Shown here in pieces: positions 46,472-54,839 of a stretch of DNA of 64,000 nt (its first letter is position 1; every line of letters begins with the position of its first letter). This DNA comes from Sphingomonas aracearum (GTDB taxonomy: Bacteria; Pseudomonadota; Alphaproteobacteria; Sphingomonadales; Sphingomonadaceae). Position numbers and translations under genes: made by a program. Below the pieces are notes generated by a model. That model worked only from the letters and a program-made list of their open reading frames with translations. It was not told the origin of the DNA and did not search any database. Location: NCBI RefSeq assembly GCF_003345355.1, contig NZ_QQNB01000002.1:124001-188000 (forward strand). Direction: 5' to 3'.

Positions 46472-46720
46472 TTGGGTTCACGCGAAGGCGCGAAGACGCG
46501 AAGAGAAGGGCAGAAGAAGAGGGTTCACGCGGAGGCGCGGAGGCGCGGAGGAGGGCAGGCTTGAGGAGGGCGGTGGCCGTCTGACGGGATTCCTGACGCG
46601 CTTTGCGCGTCGATCCTCTCTCTCCGCGCCTTCGCGCCTCTGCGCGAACCAACCTTCTTCTTCGCGTCTTCGCGTCTTCGCGCGAACGAACCTGCTGCGC
46701 ACCTTCGCGAGATCCCGCTC
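46472..46720. repeat. direct and inverted repeats of GGTTCACGCGAAGGCGCGAAG type
   Basis: Two direct copies on the left (GGTTCACGCGAAGGCG from 46474 and GGTTCACGCGGAGGCG near 46528), each followed by GCGAAG or GCGGAG heptamers, and inverted copies on the right (CGCGCCTTCGCG..GCGCGAACC and CTTCGCGTCTTCGCGCGAAC). The two halves could pair over about 240 bp at the 3' end of the MATE gene. Confidence 0.7.
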
Positions 46721-46753
46721 CTGCTTCCGACGCCGGCGAAGCACCGGCCATGC

Positions 46754-48181
46754 CTAGCCGGTCGGGTGCGCGCGGCCGACGGGTTCGCTTTGCGCGTGGG
46801 TCTGTTCGCGGGCTTCCTCGGGGACGACGAGCATTTCCGTGCGCCAGCGGCCGAGGCGGTAATAGGCCAGCGCCAGCGCCATGGACACGAGCGAGCCGAT
46901 CGGGAAGCTGAGCCAGATCGCGTCCGGCCCGAGCGCCGGGCGGAGCAGGGTCGCGAAGCCCAGCCGCACGGGGTAGAGCGACACGATCAGGATGAGGAGC
47001 GGCGGGATCGTCGCGCCGTTCGCGCGCACCGTGGAGAAGATCACGATGGTGACGCCGAATAGGATAAAGGTCCAGCTGGCGACGAGCTGGATATGGCGGG
47101 CGATCAGCAGCGCCTCCGCGCCGAGGTTGAACAGGCGCATGACCGGGCGATCGAAGGCGAGCATCGCGGCGATCATCACGCCGGTGAGCAGCAGGTTGAG
47201 GAGCACGCCCGAGCGGGTGATCCGCCCTACCCGCTCCCACCGGCCGGCGCCGATATTCTGCGCCGCCATCGCGCTGACCGCCGCACCGATGGCGAGCGCG
47301 GGCATCTGGAGGTAGGTCCACAGGTTCTGCGATACGCCATAGGCTGCGGCGGTATCCACGCCGAGCTTGTTGACGAGGCCGATCATCGACAGGCCGGCGG
47401 TGGACATGACCAGCATCTGCGCGCCCATCGGCAGCCCCTTGGCGAGCACCACGCGCATCAGCGCGGGCTCCGGCAGCAGGTAGCGCCATTCCGCCCCGCG
47501 CAGCCGGATCGGCAGGTCGCGGGCATAGATATAGGCAAGGAGCGCGGCACAGGAGAGCGTGTTGACGATCAGCGTCGCGGTGGCCGAGCCGGCGATGCCG
47601 AGCCGTGGCGCGGGGCCGAGCCCGGCGATCAAAACGGGGTTGAGCGCGCCGTCCAGCAGCACGCTGAGCCCCATGAACCACAGCGGCGTCAGGCTGTCGC
47701 CCGAGCCCCGCAGGCCCATCATCAGCAGGACCAGCAGCATGGAGGGAGGCATGCCGAGAAAGGTAACGCGCAGATACTCCTCCGCCAGCCCCTGCGCCTC
47801 GCCCGGCGTATCGAGCAGGCGCAGGATCGCACCGGAGGTCGCCCAGCCGACAAAGCCGATGATGCAGGCGCCGAGCAGGACGAGGCCGACAGCCGAGCCG
47901 AAGGCGCGCCGGGCGCCATCGAGGTCATGCCGCCCGAAGCTCTGCCCGACGAGGATGGTCGCGGCCATGCCGAAGCCGAAGACGAGGCCGAACATCAGGA
48001 ACATGACGATGTTGGCGTTGGACGTGGCGGCCAGCGCGCCCTCGCCGATGAACTTGCCGACCCAGATCGAATTGACCGAGCCGTTGAGCGACTGAAGGAC
48101 GTTGGAGGCGAGCGTGGGCAGCGCGAAGACGATCAGCGTGCGGGCGATGGGCCCGGTCGTGAGATCGCGCGTGCGGGGCAT
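46754..48181 (-). CDS. MATE-family efflux transporter
   Basis: 475 residues, about twelve TM helices in two repeats; the N-terminus TTGPIARTLIVFALPTLASN and the mid-protein GLRGSGDSLTPLWFMGLS with the partner segment in the second half (GLPMGAQMLVMSTAG) are MATE-like. Expected to export cationic drugs or metabolites with Na+ or H+ antiport. Stands alone, with repeats at both ends. Confidence 0.9.
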   Translation of the reverse strand: MPRTRDLTTGPIARTLIVFALPTLASNVLQSLNGSVNSIWVGKFIGEGALAATSNANIVMFLMFGLVFGFGMAATILVGQSFGRHDLDGARRAFGSAVGLVLLGACIIGFVGWATSGAILRLLDTPGEAQGLAEEYLRVTFLGMPPSMLLVLLMMGLRGSGDSLTPLWFMGLSVLLDGALNPVLIAGLGPAPRLGIAGSATATLIVNTLSCAALLAYIYARDLPIRLRGAEWRYLLPEPALMRVVLAKGLPMGAQMLVMSTAGLSMIGLVNKLGVDTAAAYGVSQNLWTYLQMPALAIGAAVSAMAAQNIGAGRWERVGRITRSGVLLNLLLTGVMIAAMLAFDRPVMRLFNLGAEALLIARHIQLVASWTFILFGVTIVIFSTVRANGATIPPLLILIVSLYPVRLGFATLLRPALGPDAIWLSFPIGSLVSMALALAYYRLGRWRTEMLVVPEEAREQTHAQSEPVGRAHPTG

Positions 48182-48205
48182 TCCGGCTCCCTCTCCCGAT
48201 GATCG

Positions 48206-48308
48206 CCGTGCTGAGTAGCGGCCAGGCGCTGCACCGAAGCACTGCTCGCGAGACAGTCCTTCGATACGAGCCTTCGCCAGCGCTCAGTCTCTACTCAGGA
48301 AGAACGGT
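48206..48308. repeat. dispersed repeat with CTGAGTAG/CTACTCAG ends
   Basis: CTGAGTAG near 48212 and CTACTCAG near 48290 form an inverted pair; inner GAAGCACTG and CAGTCCTTC are imperfectly complementary. The wording (..CCTTCGATACG..CTACTCAGGA.GAACGG) is that of repeats scattered in sphingomonad genomes. Fills the gap between the MATE start and the sodB terminator. Confidence 0.6.
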
Positions 48309-48311
48309 CAA

Positions 48312-48343
48312 GGGGAGGAGCCGAACTTGTCGCGCTCCTCCCC
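48312..48343 (-). terminator. terminator hairpin of sodB
   Basis: GGGGAGGAGC pairs with GCTCCTCCCC, 10-bp stem with a 12-nt loop, ten bases after the sodB stop. Read leftward it is followed by TTGACCGTTCTT, a weak T-rich tail. Confidence 0.7.
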
Positions 48344-48352
48344 GGCCGTCGA

Positions 48353-48964
48353 TCAGCGCGCGGCGGCGTCGAAGCGGCGGCCGACCTCGTCCCAGTTCAC
48401 CACGTCCCACCAGGCCTTGAGATAGCCGGGGCGGTCGTTCTTGTAGGTGAGGTAGTAGGCATGCTCCCACACGTCGTTGCCGAGGATGGGCGTGCCCTTG
48501 TCCTTGGCGTCGTCCATCAGCGGGTTGTCCTGATTCGGCGTGGAGGTGACCTTCAGCGCGCCACTGTCGTCCACGATCACCCAGGCCCAGCCGGAACCGA
48601 ACTGGCCGGCGCCCTTGGTGTTGAAATCCTCCTTCAGCTTGTCGAGCCCGCCATAGGTCTCGATTGCCTCGGCCAGCTTGCCGGACGGCTGGGTGGAGCC
48701 TTTCGGGCCCATGATCTTCCAGAAGAAATCGTGGTTCCAATAGCCGCCGCCATTGTTGCGCACGAGCGGCGGGAGCGAGGAGATACGCCCGAGGATCTGC
48801 TCGATGCTCTGCCCCTCCAGCGAGGGATCGGCGGCGACGCCTTCGTTCAGCTTGGCGGTATAGGCCGCATGGTGCTTGTCGTGATGGAAGGTCATGGTTT
48901 CCTTGGAAATGACCGGCTCCAGCGCGTCATAGTCGTACGGCAGCGGGGGGAGTTCGAAAGCCAT
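48353..48964 (-). CDS. sodB: superoxide dismutase, Fe/Mn type
   Basis: 203 residues; converts superoxide to H2O2 and O2. Metal ligands visible in MTFHHDKHHAAYTAKLN (His27), NHDFFWKIM, and the DVWEHAYYL pair (Asp and His). GGGYWNHDFFWKIM and GSGWAWV with the Gln nearby (GAGQFGSGW) suggest the Fe type, though metal use cannot be fixed from sequence. AAGGAGG lies seven bases before the ATG. Single-gene unit with its own hairpin terminator. Confidence 0.95.
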   Translation of the reverse strand: MAFELPPLPYDYDALEPVISKETMTFHHDKHHAAYTAKLNEGVAADPSLEGQSIEQILGRISSLPPLVRNNGGGYWNHDFFWKIMGPKGSTQPSGKLAEAIETYGGLDKLKEDFNTKGAGQFGSGWAWVIVDDSGALKVTSTPNQDNPLMDDAKDKGTPILGNDVWEHAYYLTYKNDRPGYLKAWWDVVNWDEVGRRFDAAAR

Positions 48965-49066
48965 GAGTCATCCTCCTTGGAAACGGGATAGGGGCGGAAC
49001 GCCCACGGAAGCGATTTGGGTCCGGCGCGATCGTTACGCAACCGATTCATGGCTGCCGATGAAAAG

Positions 49067-50098
<1,032 letters not shown>

Positions 50099-50143
50099 GG
50101 CCAAAGCTTGGTGCAATTTCCCAATCCGTGGCAAGCGCAAAGA

Positions 50144-50160
50144 TGGAGGATGTTCCTCCA
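50144..50160. promoter_or_regulatory. palindrome 1, probable PspF upstream site
   Basis: Perfect inverted repeat TGGAGGA-tgt-TCCTCCA, about 40 bp upstream of the sigma-54 -24 element. Together with the second palindrome it sits where the two PspF-binding sites would be expected. Confidence 0.6.
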
Positions 50161-50167
50161 GCAGCAA

Positions 50168-50184
50168 GGAAATGGCGGATTTCC
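50168..50184. promoter_or_regulatory. palindrome 2, probable PspF upstream site
   Basis: Perfect inverted repeat GGAAAT-ggcgg-ATTTCC, eight bases after the first. Centre-to-centre distance is 24 bp, slightly over two helical turns. Confidence 0.55.
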
Positions 50185-50198
50185 GCGCCTCTCGCGAC

Positions 50199-50215
50199 TT
50201 GGCACGCGCCGTGCA
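50199..50215 (+). promoter_or_regulatory. sigma-54 promoter of the psp operon
   Basis: TTGGCAC (50199-50205), five bases, GTGCA (50211-50215): the -24 GG and -12 GC are separated by exactly ten bases, as sigma-54 requires. It is 55 nt upstream of the first small gene and points away from pspF. Confidence 0.88.
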
Positions 50216-50269
50216 AAGCTTGGTGCATCCGCCGAACACGGCGCACAAAGGTTCAGGAAGGAAGACACC

Positions 50270-50407
50270 ATGACCAACATGAAAACCAGCATCGGCCAGA
50301 CGGTTCTGACCGCGATCGCCGCCCTGCTGGTGGGTGGCATGTTCGTCGGCGGCGCCGTGGCGCCCGCGATGAACGCCGCCGGGGTTGCCGTCACCCAGGT
50401 CGCGTGA
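50270..50407 (+). CDS. 45-residue membrane peptide, first gene of the psp operon
   Basis: Short protein with one hydrophobic helix (TVLTAIAALLVGGMFVGGAV). AGGAAGGA lies just upstream of ATG 50270, a strong ribosome site, and the gene is directly behind the sigma-54 promoter, so it is probably real and abundantly made under stress. No homologue known to me; it may help anchor PspA or be a leader peptide. Confidence 0.65.
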   Translation: MTNMKTSIGQTVLTAIAALLVGGMFVGGAVAPAMNAAGVAVTQVA

Positions 50408-50484
50408 CGGCATGGCCGGGGCGGGCCTTATACCCCTCGCCCGCCCCGGTTCATCCTTCCGTTCAAGTATCCAAGGAGCACCCG

Positions 50485-51153
50485 ATGGGCATTTTCTCCC
50501 GCACCCGAGACATCATCGCCGCCAACTTCACCGACCTGCTCGACAAGGCGGAGGACCCGTCCAAGATGATCCGCATGATCATCCTGGAGATGGAGGAAAC
50601 GCTGGTGGAGGTCCGCGCCTCCGCCGCCCGCACCATCGCCGACCAGAAGGAAATGCGCCGGCACATCGCCAAGCTGGAAAAGCTGCAGGAAAGCTGGACG
50701 GAGAAGGCCGAGCTGGCGCTCTCCAAGGACCGCGAGGACCTGGCCAAGGCGGCGCTTGTCGAGCGGCAGAAGGCGTTCGACATGGCCGAGCAGCTGGGCA
50801 TCGAGGTGTCCGTGCTGGACGACGCGCTGCGCGCCTCGGAAGAGGATATCGCCAAGCTGCAGAACAAGCTGCGCGACGCCCGTGCCCGGCAGAACGTGAT
50901 CCAGACGCGCCTCGAAAGTGCGCAGAACCGCTTCAAGCTGCGCGAGGCCTATGCCGGATCGAAGGTGCAGGAAGCGTTCAGCCGCTTCGACGTGATGGAG
51001 CGCCGCGCCGACATGGCCGAAGGCCGCGCCGACGCGCTGGGCCTGGGGGCACCGGCCAAGACGCTGGAGGAGGAGATCGCCGAGCTCCAGTCGAGCGACA
51101 AGGTGGACGCCGAACTCGCCGCCCTGAAGGCGCGCCTGAACAAGGAGGGCTGA
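50485..51153 (+). CDS. pspA: phage shock protein A
   Basis: 222-residue PspA/IM30/Vipp1 family (ESCRT-III-like). N-terminal amphipathic MGIFSRTRDIIAANFTDLLDKAEDP and long coiled coil to the end (KTLEEEIAELQSSDKVDAEL at the C-terminus). In enterobacteria it supports the damaged inner membrane and inhibits PspF. AAGGAG (50473-50478) before the ATG. Followed by pspB one base after its stop. Confidence 0.95.
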   Translation: MGIFSRTRDIIAANFTDLLDKAEDPSKMIRMIILEMEETLVEVRASAARTIADQKEMRRHIAKLEKLQESWTEKAELALSKDREDLAKAALVERQKAFDMAEQLGIEVSVLDDALRASEEDIAKLQNKLRDARARQNVIQTRLESAQNRFKLREAYAGSKVQEAFSRFDVMERRADMAEGRADALGLGAPAKTLEEEIAELQSSDKVDAELAALKARLNKEG

Positions 51154-51154
51154 G

Positions 51155-51439
51155 ATGGACGAGGTCATCGTTCCGATCTTCGTCTGCGGCATCCTGTTCC
51201 TGGGCCTGCCGTGGATGATCCTCCACTATGTGACGAAGTGGAAGGGCACGCCGAAGATCACCGCCGAGGACGAGAACCTGCTGGACGAGATGTTCAATCT
51301 CGCCCGCCGGCTGGAGGATCGCATGAACACCGTCGAGCGGATCGTCGCCGCCGACAATCCCGACTGGAAGCCGAGCATCACGCAATCGCAGCAGGGCTCG
51401 CTGCCCCAGTCCAACTATGAAATCAGCCGGAGGAACTGA
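51155..51439 (+). CDS. pspB: phage shock protein B
   Basis: 94 residues: N-terminal TM helix (IVPIFVCGILFLGLPWMIL), then a coiled coil RRLEDRMNTVERIVAADN, the LERI-type motif of PspB, and a longer than usual polar tail. In other bacteria PspB and PspC sense membrane damage and draw PspA off PspF. Start one base after the pspA stop. Confidence 0.93.
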   Translation: MDEVIVPIFVCGILFLGLPWMILHYVTKWKGTPKITAEDENLLDEMFNLARRLEDRMNTVERIVAADNPDWKPSITQSQQGSLPQSNYEISRRN

Positions 51440-51440
51440 G

Positions 51441-51818
51441 ATGTCGAGCCGCACCAAATTCTACCTCGATCCGCAGGATGGGAAGTGGAAGGGCGTCTGC
51501 GCCGGGATCGCCGATTATACCGGGGTGGATGCGCTCTGGGTCCGCCTGGGGGTCGCCGGGCTCACCGTGATCGCCCAGCAATGGTGGATCGTGGTCGCCT
51601 ACATGATCGTCGCCTGGGTCGCCGAGAAGAAGCCCTACGGCCTCTACGAAGGCGCCGAGGACCAGAAGTTCTGGCAGGGCGTGCGCTCCAATCCGAAGCG
51701 CTCCACCGCCGAGGTCCGCTCCAAGTTCCGCGACATCGATCGCCGGCTGGCGGACATCGAGACCTTTTACACCAGCCGCAACACGCGCCTGGCGGACGAA
51801 ATCGAGAGCCTGCGCTAG
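51441..51818 (+). CDS. pspC: phage shock protein C with coiled-coil tail
   Basis: 125 residues. The PspC domain (residues 1-60) includes FYLDPQDGKWKGVCAGIADYTGVDALWVRL (shortened: GKWKGVCAGIADYTGVD) and a TM segment VIAQQWWIVVAYMIVAWVA. The tail, FRDIDRRLADIETFYTSRN then ADEIESLR at the very C-terminus, resembles the small downstream proteins. GGAGG (51429-51433) seven bases before ATG 51441. Confidence 0.92.
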   Translation: MSSRTKFYLDPQDGKWKGVCAGIADYTGVDALWVRLGVAGLTVIAQQWWIVVAYMIVAWVAEKKPYGLYEGAEDQKFWQGVRSNPKRSTAEVRSKFRDIDRRLADIETFYTSRNTRLADEIESLR

Positions 51819-51850
51819 TCGCCAGGGCTTCAACAGGGGAAAACGGGAAA

Positions 51851-52204
51851 ATGGAACCGGGTCAGGTCTTTGTTCTGCTGATCATCGCGATGACCATGTT
51901 CGCCGGCATCGTCCGTACCGCGATCAAGGCGCGTCACGGCTATCCGATCGAGGAAGGGCGCCGCGCACGCCGGGCGATGCGCCGCCCCTTCGGACCGATC
52001 GGCCGGGGCATGGCCGCCCGCTACGATGACGGCGAGGACGAGCTGCAATCGCAGCGCAAGATCGAACTGCTGTCGAGCGAGAACGAGCGGCTGACCGGCC
52101 AGATCGGCCGGCTGGAGGAGCGGCTGCGGGTGCTGGAGCGGATCGCCACCGATCCCGCCGAGCGCACCGCGCGCGAGATCGAGGCGCTGCGCGACACGCA
52201 CTGA
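51851..52204 (+). CDS. PspB-like small membrane protein, 117 aa
   Basis: N-terminal TM segment VFVLLIIAMTMFAGIVRTAI, then a basic/polar stretch, then a coiled coil with GRLEERLRVLERIATDPAE and the end REIEALRDTH. The same LERI-x-TD and EIExLRD blocks recur in two later genes of this operon. 32 nt after pspC. Likely inner membrane, coiled coil in the cytosol. No established name. Confidence 0.82.
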   Translation: MEPGQVFVLLIIAMTMFAGIVRTAIKARHGYPIEEGRRARRAMRRPFGPIGRGMAARYDDGEDELQSQRKIELLSSENERLTGQIGRLEERLRVLERIATDPAERTAREIEALRDTH

Positions 52205-52211
52205 GCGGACC

Positions 52212-52234
52212 GGCCGGGCGGCAATCGCCCGGCC
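52212..52234. other. intercistronic hairpin in the psp operon
   Basis: Perfect 9-bp stem GGCCGGGCG/CGCCCGGCC with loop gcaat, eight bases after the 117-aa gene. It may lower expression of the genes behind it or protect the upstream mRNA; no T-run follows. Confidence 0.6.
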
Positions 52235-52256
52235 CCAGAACCAAGGACACACAGCG

Positions 52257-52379
52257 ATGGCACTTGTGATTTTCGCGGCCGTGCTGGCCGTGCCGACGGC
52301 GGCTGCCGTCTACTTCATCGAACGGGTCGACCGGGTCCGCCGCCGCGAGGCGCGCGCCCAGGCCCAGCCCGCCGAATAG
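52257..52379 (+). CDS. 40-residue membrane peptide in the psp operon
   Basis: Sequence begins MALVIFAAVLAVPTAAAVYF, a TM helix, then an Arg-rich tail ERVDRVRRREARAQAQPAE. AAGGA (52242-52246) lies ten bases upstream of the ATG, and the stop is 11 nt before the next gene. A single short TM helix with a basic tail fits the pattern of the operon, but it lacks the coiled-coil block. Confidence 0.65.
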   Translation: MALVIFAAVLAVPTAAAVYFIERVDRVRRREARAQAQPAE

Positions 52380-52390
52380 GAGCAAGAGCG

Positions 52391-52672
52391 ATGAACGGAT
52401 TCACCGTCTTCATGCTGGTGTTCGTGGTGATCGGCCTCCCCGTGATCCTGGGCATCGGCAGCAGCATCTTTTCCGACTGGCTGAAGCACAAGGAGAAGAT
52501 GGCGGCGGCGTTGAACGCGCAAACCGCCGAAAAGGCCGCGCAATATGCCGCCCATACCGAGCGGCTGGAGCAGCGGGTGCGCGTACTGGAACGGATCGTG
52601 ACGGACAAGGGGATCGACCTAGCCGACGAGATCGAGCGGCTGCGCGACGATCGCCCCGCCCCGCTGAACTGA
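52391..52672 (+). CDS. PspB-like small membrane protein, 93 aa
   Basis: TM helix FMLVFVVIGLPVILGIGSSI, then coiled coil ERLEQRVRVLERIVTDKG and DEIERLRDDR near the end. Very close in form to PspB (single N-terminal TM, LERI motif) and to the 117- and 85-aa proteins. GGAGCAAGAG precedes the ATG. Confidence 0.82.
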   Translation: MNGFTVFMLVFVVIGLPVILGIGSSIFSDWLKHKEKMAAALNAQTAEKAAQYAAHTERLEQRVRVLERIVTDKGIDLADEIERLRDDRPAPLN

Positions 52673-52684
52673 GGAGAGAGAGGC

Positions 52685-52942
52685 ATGAACCCGTTCGAGA
52701 TGGTGGTCCTGATCGTGCTGATCGTCACCGTGGGCGCGGTGCTGAAAACGCGGGCGAACGCCGCCCGCCACCGCGAGGCGGCAATCGAGCCGACCGACGT
52801 GGAACAGGAGAACCGCGAGCTGCGCCGCGAACTGCGCGCCATGCAGGAGCGCCTGGCCGTGCTGGAACGGCTCGCCACCGACAACAACGACAGCAGCGCC
52901 CGTCTCGACCGCGAGATCGAGCGGCTGCGCGACAAGCATTGA
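52685..52942 (+). CDS. PspB-like small membrane protein, 85 aa
   Basis: TM helix MVVLIVLIVTVGAVLKT, then a Glu/Arg-rich coiled coil ending RAMQERLAVLERLATDNN and REIERLRDKH. GAGGAGAGAGAGG precedes the ATG, an extended ribosome site. Third member of the LERI-x-TD set. Confidence 0.8.
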   Translation: MNPFEMVVLIVLIVTVGAVLKTRANAARHREAAIEPTDVEQENRELRRELRAMQERLAVLERLATDNNDSSARLDREIERLRDKH

Positions 52943-52955
52943 GGAGGCATTTCCC

Positions 52956-53198
52956 ATGTCCGACCCGAACCTGTACCTCACCGCCGCGGCGAGCGGCTTG
53001 CTGGGCCTGGCGATCGTCACGGTGGCGGCGCTTGCCGGATGGCGCGGCTGGCTGTCGCTGAAGCAGCAGGAACTGCAGCATCACTTCGTTCACGCGCAGG
53101 GCCCCGGCGTGCCGACCGCGTCGGCCCGGATCGAGATCGCCGACCTGAAGGAACGCATCCGCAAGCTGGAGGCGATCGCCGCCGGGGTGGACCTGTGA
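52956..53198 (+). CDS. small membrane protein with coiled-coil end, 80 aa
   Basis: TM helix AASGLLGLAIVTVAALAGWRG, then a polar linker and IADLKERIRKLEAIAAGVDL, a shorter, diverged version of the tail. GAGGAGG lies before the ATG (52940-52946). Last small gene of the run; sufE follows 24 nt later. Confidence 0.78.
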   Translation: MSDPNLYLTAAASGLLGLAIVTVAALAGWRGWLSLKQQELQHHFVHAQGPGVPTASARIEIADLKERIRKLEAIAAGVDL

Positions 53199-53222
53199 CG
53201 CGCCCGCGGGTAGCGGCGGGCC

Positions 53223-53630
53223 ATGGCCGAACTTGCTGACATCCGCGACGAATACGAATTCCTCGACGCCGATGACCGTTACCGCCTGTTGATCGATCTG
53301 GGCCGCGCGCTGGAGCCGATGCCCGAGCCGCTGAAGACCGAGACGACGCTGGTGCGCGGCTGCTCCGCCTCCGTCTGGGTCTATCCCACCGCGCGGGGGG
53401 ACGGCACCCTGCACTTCCTGGCGGATTCCAACGCCGCCATCACGAAGGGGATCATCGCCCTGGTGCTGCTGACCGTGCAGGACCGGCCGGCGGCCGAGAT
53501 CGCCACGGCGGATATCGAGGGGGCGCTGGCGCCGTTCGACCTGCGCAACCAGCTGAGTTCCAACCGCACGCAGGGTGTCCCGAACATGATCGCGCTGATC
53601 CGCGAAACGGCCGGGCGGCTGGCCGGCTGA
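53223..53630 (+). CDS. sufE: SufE-family sulfur acceptor protein
   Basis: 135 residues. Accepts persulfide sulfur from the cysteine desulfurase SufS for Fe-S cluster assembly. Active Cys in VRGCSASVWVYP; RNQLSSNRTQGVPNMIALI is the characteristic C-terminal motif. It directly follows the psp run (24 nt), so may be co-expressed, or has its own promoter. No sufS or sufBCD here. Confidence 0.92.
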   Translation: MAELADIRDEYEFLDADDRYRLLIDLGRALEPMPEPLKTETTLVRGCSASVWVYPTARGDGTLHFLADSNAAITKGIIALVLLTVQDRPAAEIATADIEGALAPFDLRNQLSSNRTQGVPNMIALIRETAGRLAG

Positions 53631-53718
53631 TCCTCCCACGGACCGCTATGTAATTGGCGGGTCCGGGCGCGGCGGGGGCTTCAGCGGCGCGCAACATCCG
53701 GTGCGCTACCCTGGCGCC

Positions 53719-53904
53719 ATGTCCCGCTTCCACTCCGCCACGAGCACCACGCTGGACGAGTTGCAGTTGCTGAGCGACCTGCACGCCGCGCTGGACGCGG
53801 CGGATACGCTGGGATTGTCGCTGGTCGGCATGCGGCTGGAACAGGCGATCGCCGCCATCGGCGAGGATCAGCGCTCGCCGAGCCCGAGCGACGAGGCGAC
53901 CTGA
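53719..53904 (+). CDS. hypothetical small protein
   Basis: 61 residues, predominantly helical (LDELQLLSDLHAALDAADTLGLSLVGMRL), no TM, Ser-rich ends. No family recognised. It overlaps the end of the convergent ferredoxin-like gene by 37 nt. ATG 53719 preferred to GTG 53701. Confidence 0.5.
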   Translation: MSRFHSATSTTLDELQLLSDLHAALDAADTLGLSLVGMRLEQAIAAIGEDQRSPSPSDEAT

Positions 53905-54173
53905 TCGAGGTCGGCGCCGCAGCGCACCAGCGACCATTCGCCGGGCCGCGCGCCATTCACCACGGTGACGGCGTCGCGCGGGCAGATGCCGAGGCATTTC
54001 ACCTCCACCACGCCGGCCCGCCCCTTGCGCCCCTTCTTGAGGCCGAGATGCGCGCGCAGTGCCTTGGCCAGCGATCGGCGGCCTTTCTCACCGAAGCCGC
54101 CGTCCATCTTCTTGGAACATTTGCCGCAGACCAGGACCACCCGGTCCCAGTCGGCGCGCACGGTTTCCTTCAT
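53868..54173 (-). CDS. (2Fe-2S) ferredoxin-domain protein, thioredoxin-like
   Basis: 101 residues. Four Cys expected to hold a [2Fe-2S] cluster: VCGKCSKKMDGG and VKCLGICPRDAV, the pattern of thioredoxin-like ferredoxins. Between lies a Lys/Arg-rich segment. Role unknown. Close to the DnaJ gene (13 nt apart) and in the same direction. Confidence 0.78.
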   Translation of the reverse strand: MKETVRADWDRVVLVCGKCSKKMDGGFGEKGRRSLAKALRAHLGLKKGRKGRAGVVEVKCLGICPRDAVTVVNGARPGEWSLVRCGADLDQVASSLGLGER

Positions 54174-54186
54174 GCAGGGCGCTGCT

Positions 54187-54726
54187 TCATGCAGGGGGGC
54201 GCCATTGCCGGCGTTCCTCGGCCGTGCGCAGCACGTCATAGGCGGCCTGGATCGCCTGAAAGCGCTGGGCGGCATCGGCGTCGCCGGGCTTCACGTCCGG
54301 GTGGTTGCTCTTGGCGAGGCGGCGCCAGGCGGTGCGCACTTCCTCGAACTCGGCATCCGCTTCCAGCCCGAGCACCTCCAGCGCGCGCATCTCGTCGCGC
54401 GAGCGGGTGCCGTCGCCGGGACCGGCCCAGGCGTTGTGCTTGCTTTGCGAGAAGCCGGAGGCGTCACGCCGCTCGTTGGCCTCGCGCTGTGCCGCTTCCT
54501 CGGCGGACAGGCCCTCGAAATAGTTCCAGTTGCGATTGTACTCGCCGGCATGCTCCTGGCAGAAATACCAGCGTTCCGGGCTGTTGGGGGATTTGGGCGC
54601 GGGGCGGTCGCCGGGCTGGTCGCAGCCTTCGCGGTCGCACAGGCGCACGGTCACGGCCTCCCGCTCGGCGCCGTAGCTGCGCCAGCGGGGAAAGCCCCAG
54701 TCGACCGATCGGGAGGAACGCGCCAT
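54187..54726 (-). CDS. J-domain protein
   Basis: 179 residues. The C-terminal part is a DnaJ domain (residues ~115-175): RALEVLGLEADAEFEEVRTAW, the HPD motif in AKSNHPDVKPGDADAA and FQAIQAAYDVL. The N-terminal part has a Cys-rich tract (RLCDREGCDQPGDR with WYFCQEHAGEYN), possibly a zinc site. A J-domain of this sort stimulates an Hsp70; partner unknown. ATG 54726. Confidence 0.85.
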   Translation of the reverse strand: MARSSRSVDWGFPRWRSYGAEREAVTVRLCDREGCDQPGDRPAPKSPNSPERWYFCQEHAGEYNRNWNYFEGLSAEEAAQREANERRDASGFSQSKHNAWAGPGDGTRSRDEMRALEVLGLEADAEFEEVRTAWRRLAKSNHPDVKPGDADAAQRFQAIQAAYDVLRTAEERRQWRPPA

Positions 54727-54839
54727 CCGCCCAATGTAGGCGGACCGGCGGGAGGTCGCAACGCGGTTGCGGTGTTTACCGCGGGGTCCGGTCGCCCCCA
54801 CCGCCCGCCCATATCGGCGGACGTCCGCGAAACTGAAAC

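Larger units (their letters stand above)
45696..46753. other. 1-kb region without protein gene
   Basis: No convincing coding frame: the open frames lack homologous-looking domains and cross the repeats. The stretch holds a dispersed double-hairpin repeat, a structured RNA candidate with its promoter, a long inverted repeat and a field of CGCGAAG-type repeats, each listed separately. Confidence 0.7.

Noticed and set aside
46472-46720. Possible CRISPR array in the CGCGAAG repeat field
   Set aside because: Repeats are irregular, partly inverted and without constant-size spacers; no cas gene nearby.
46203-47681. 492-codon frame on the minus strand overlapping the MATE gene and the repeats
   Set aside because: Out of frame with the MATE gene and crosses several inverted repeats; Arg/Pro-rich, not protein-like.
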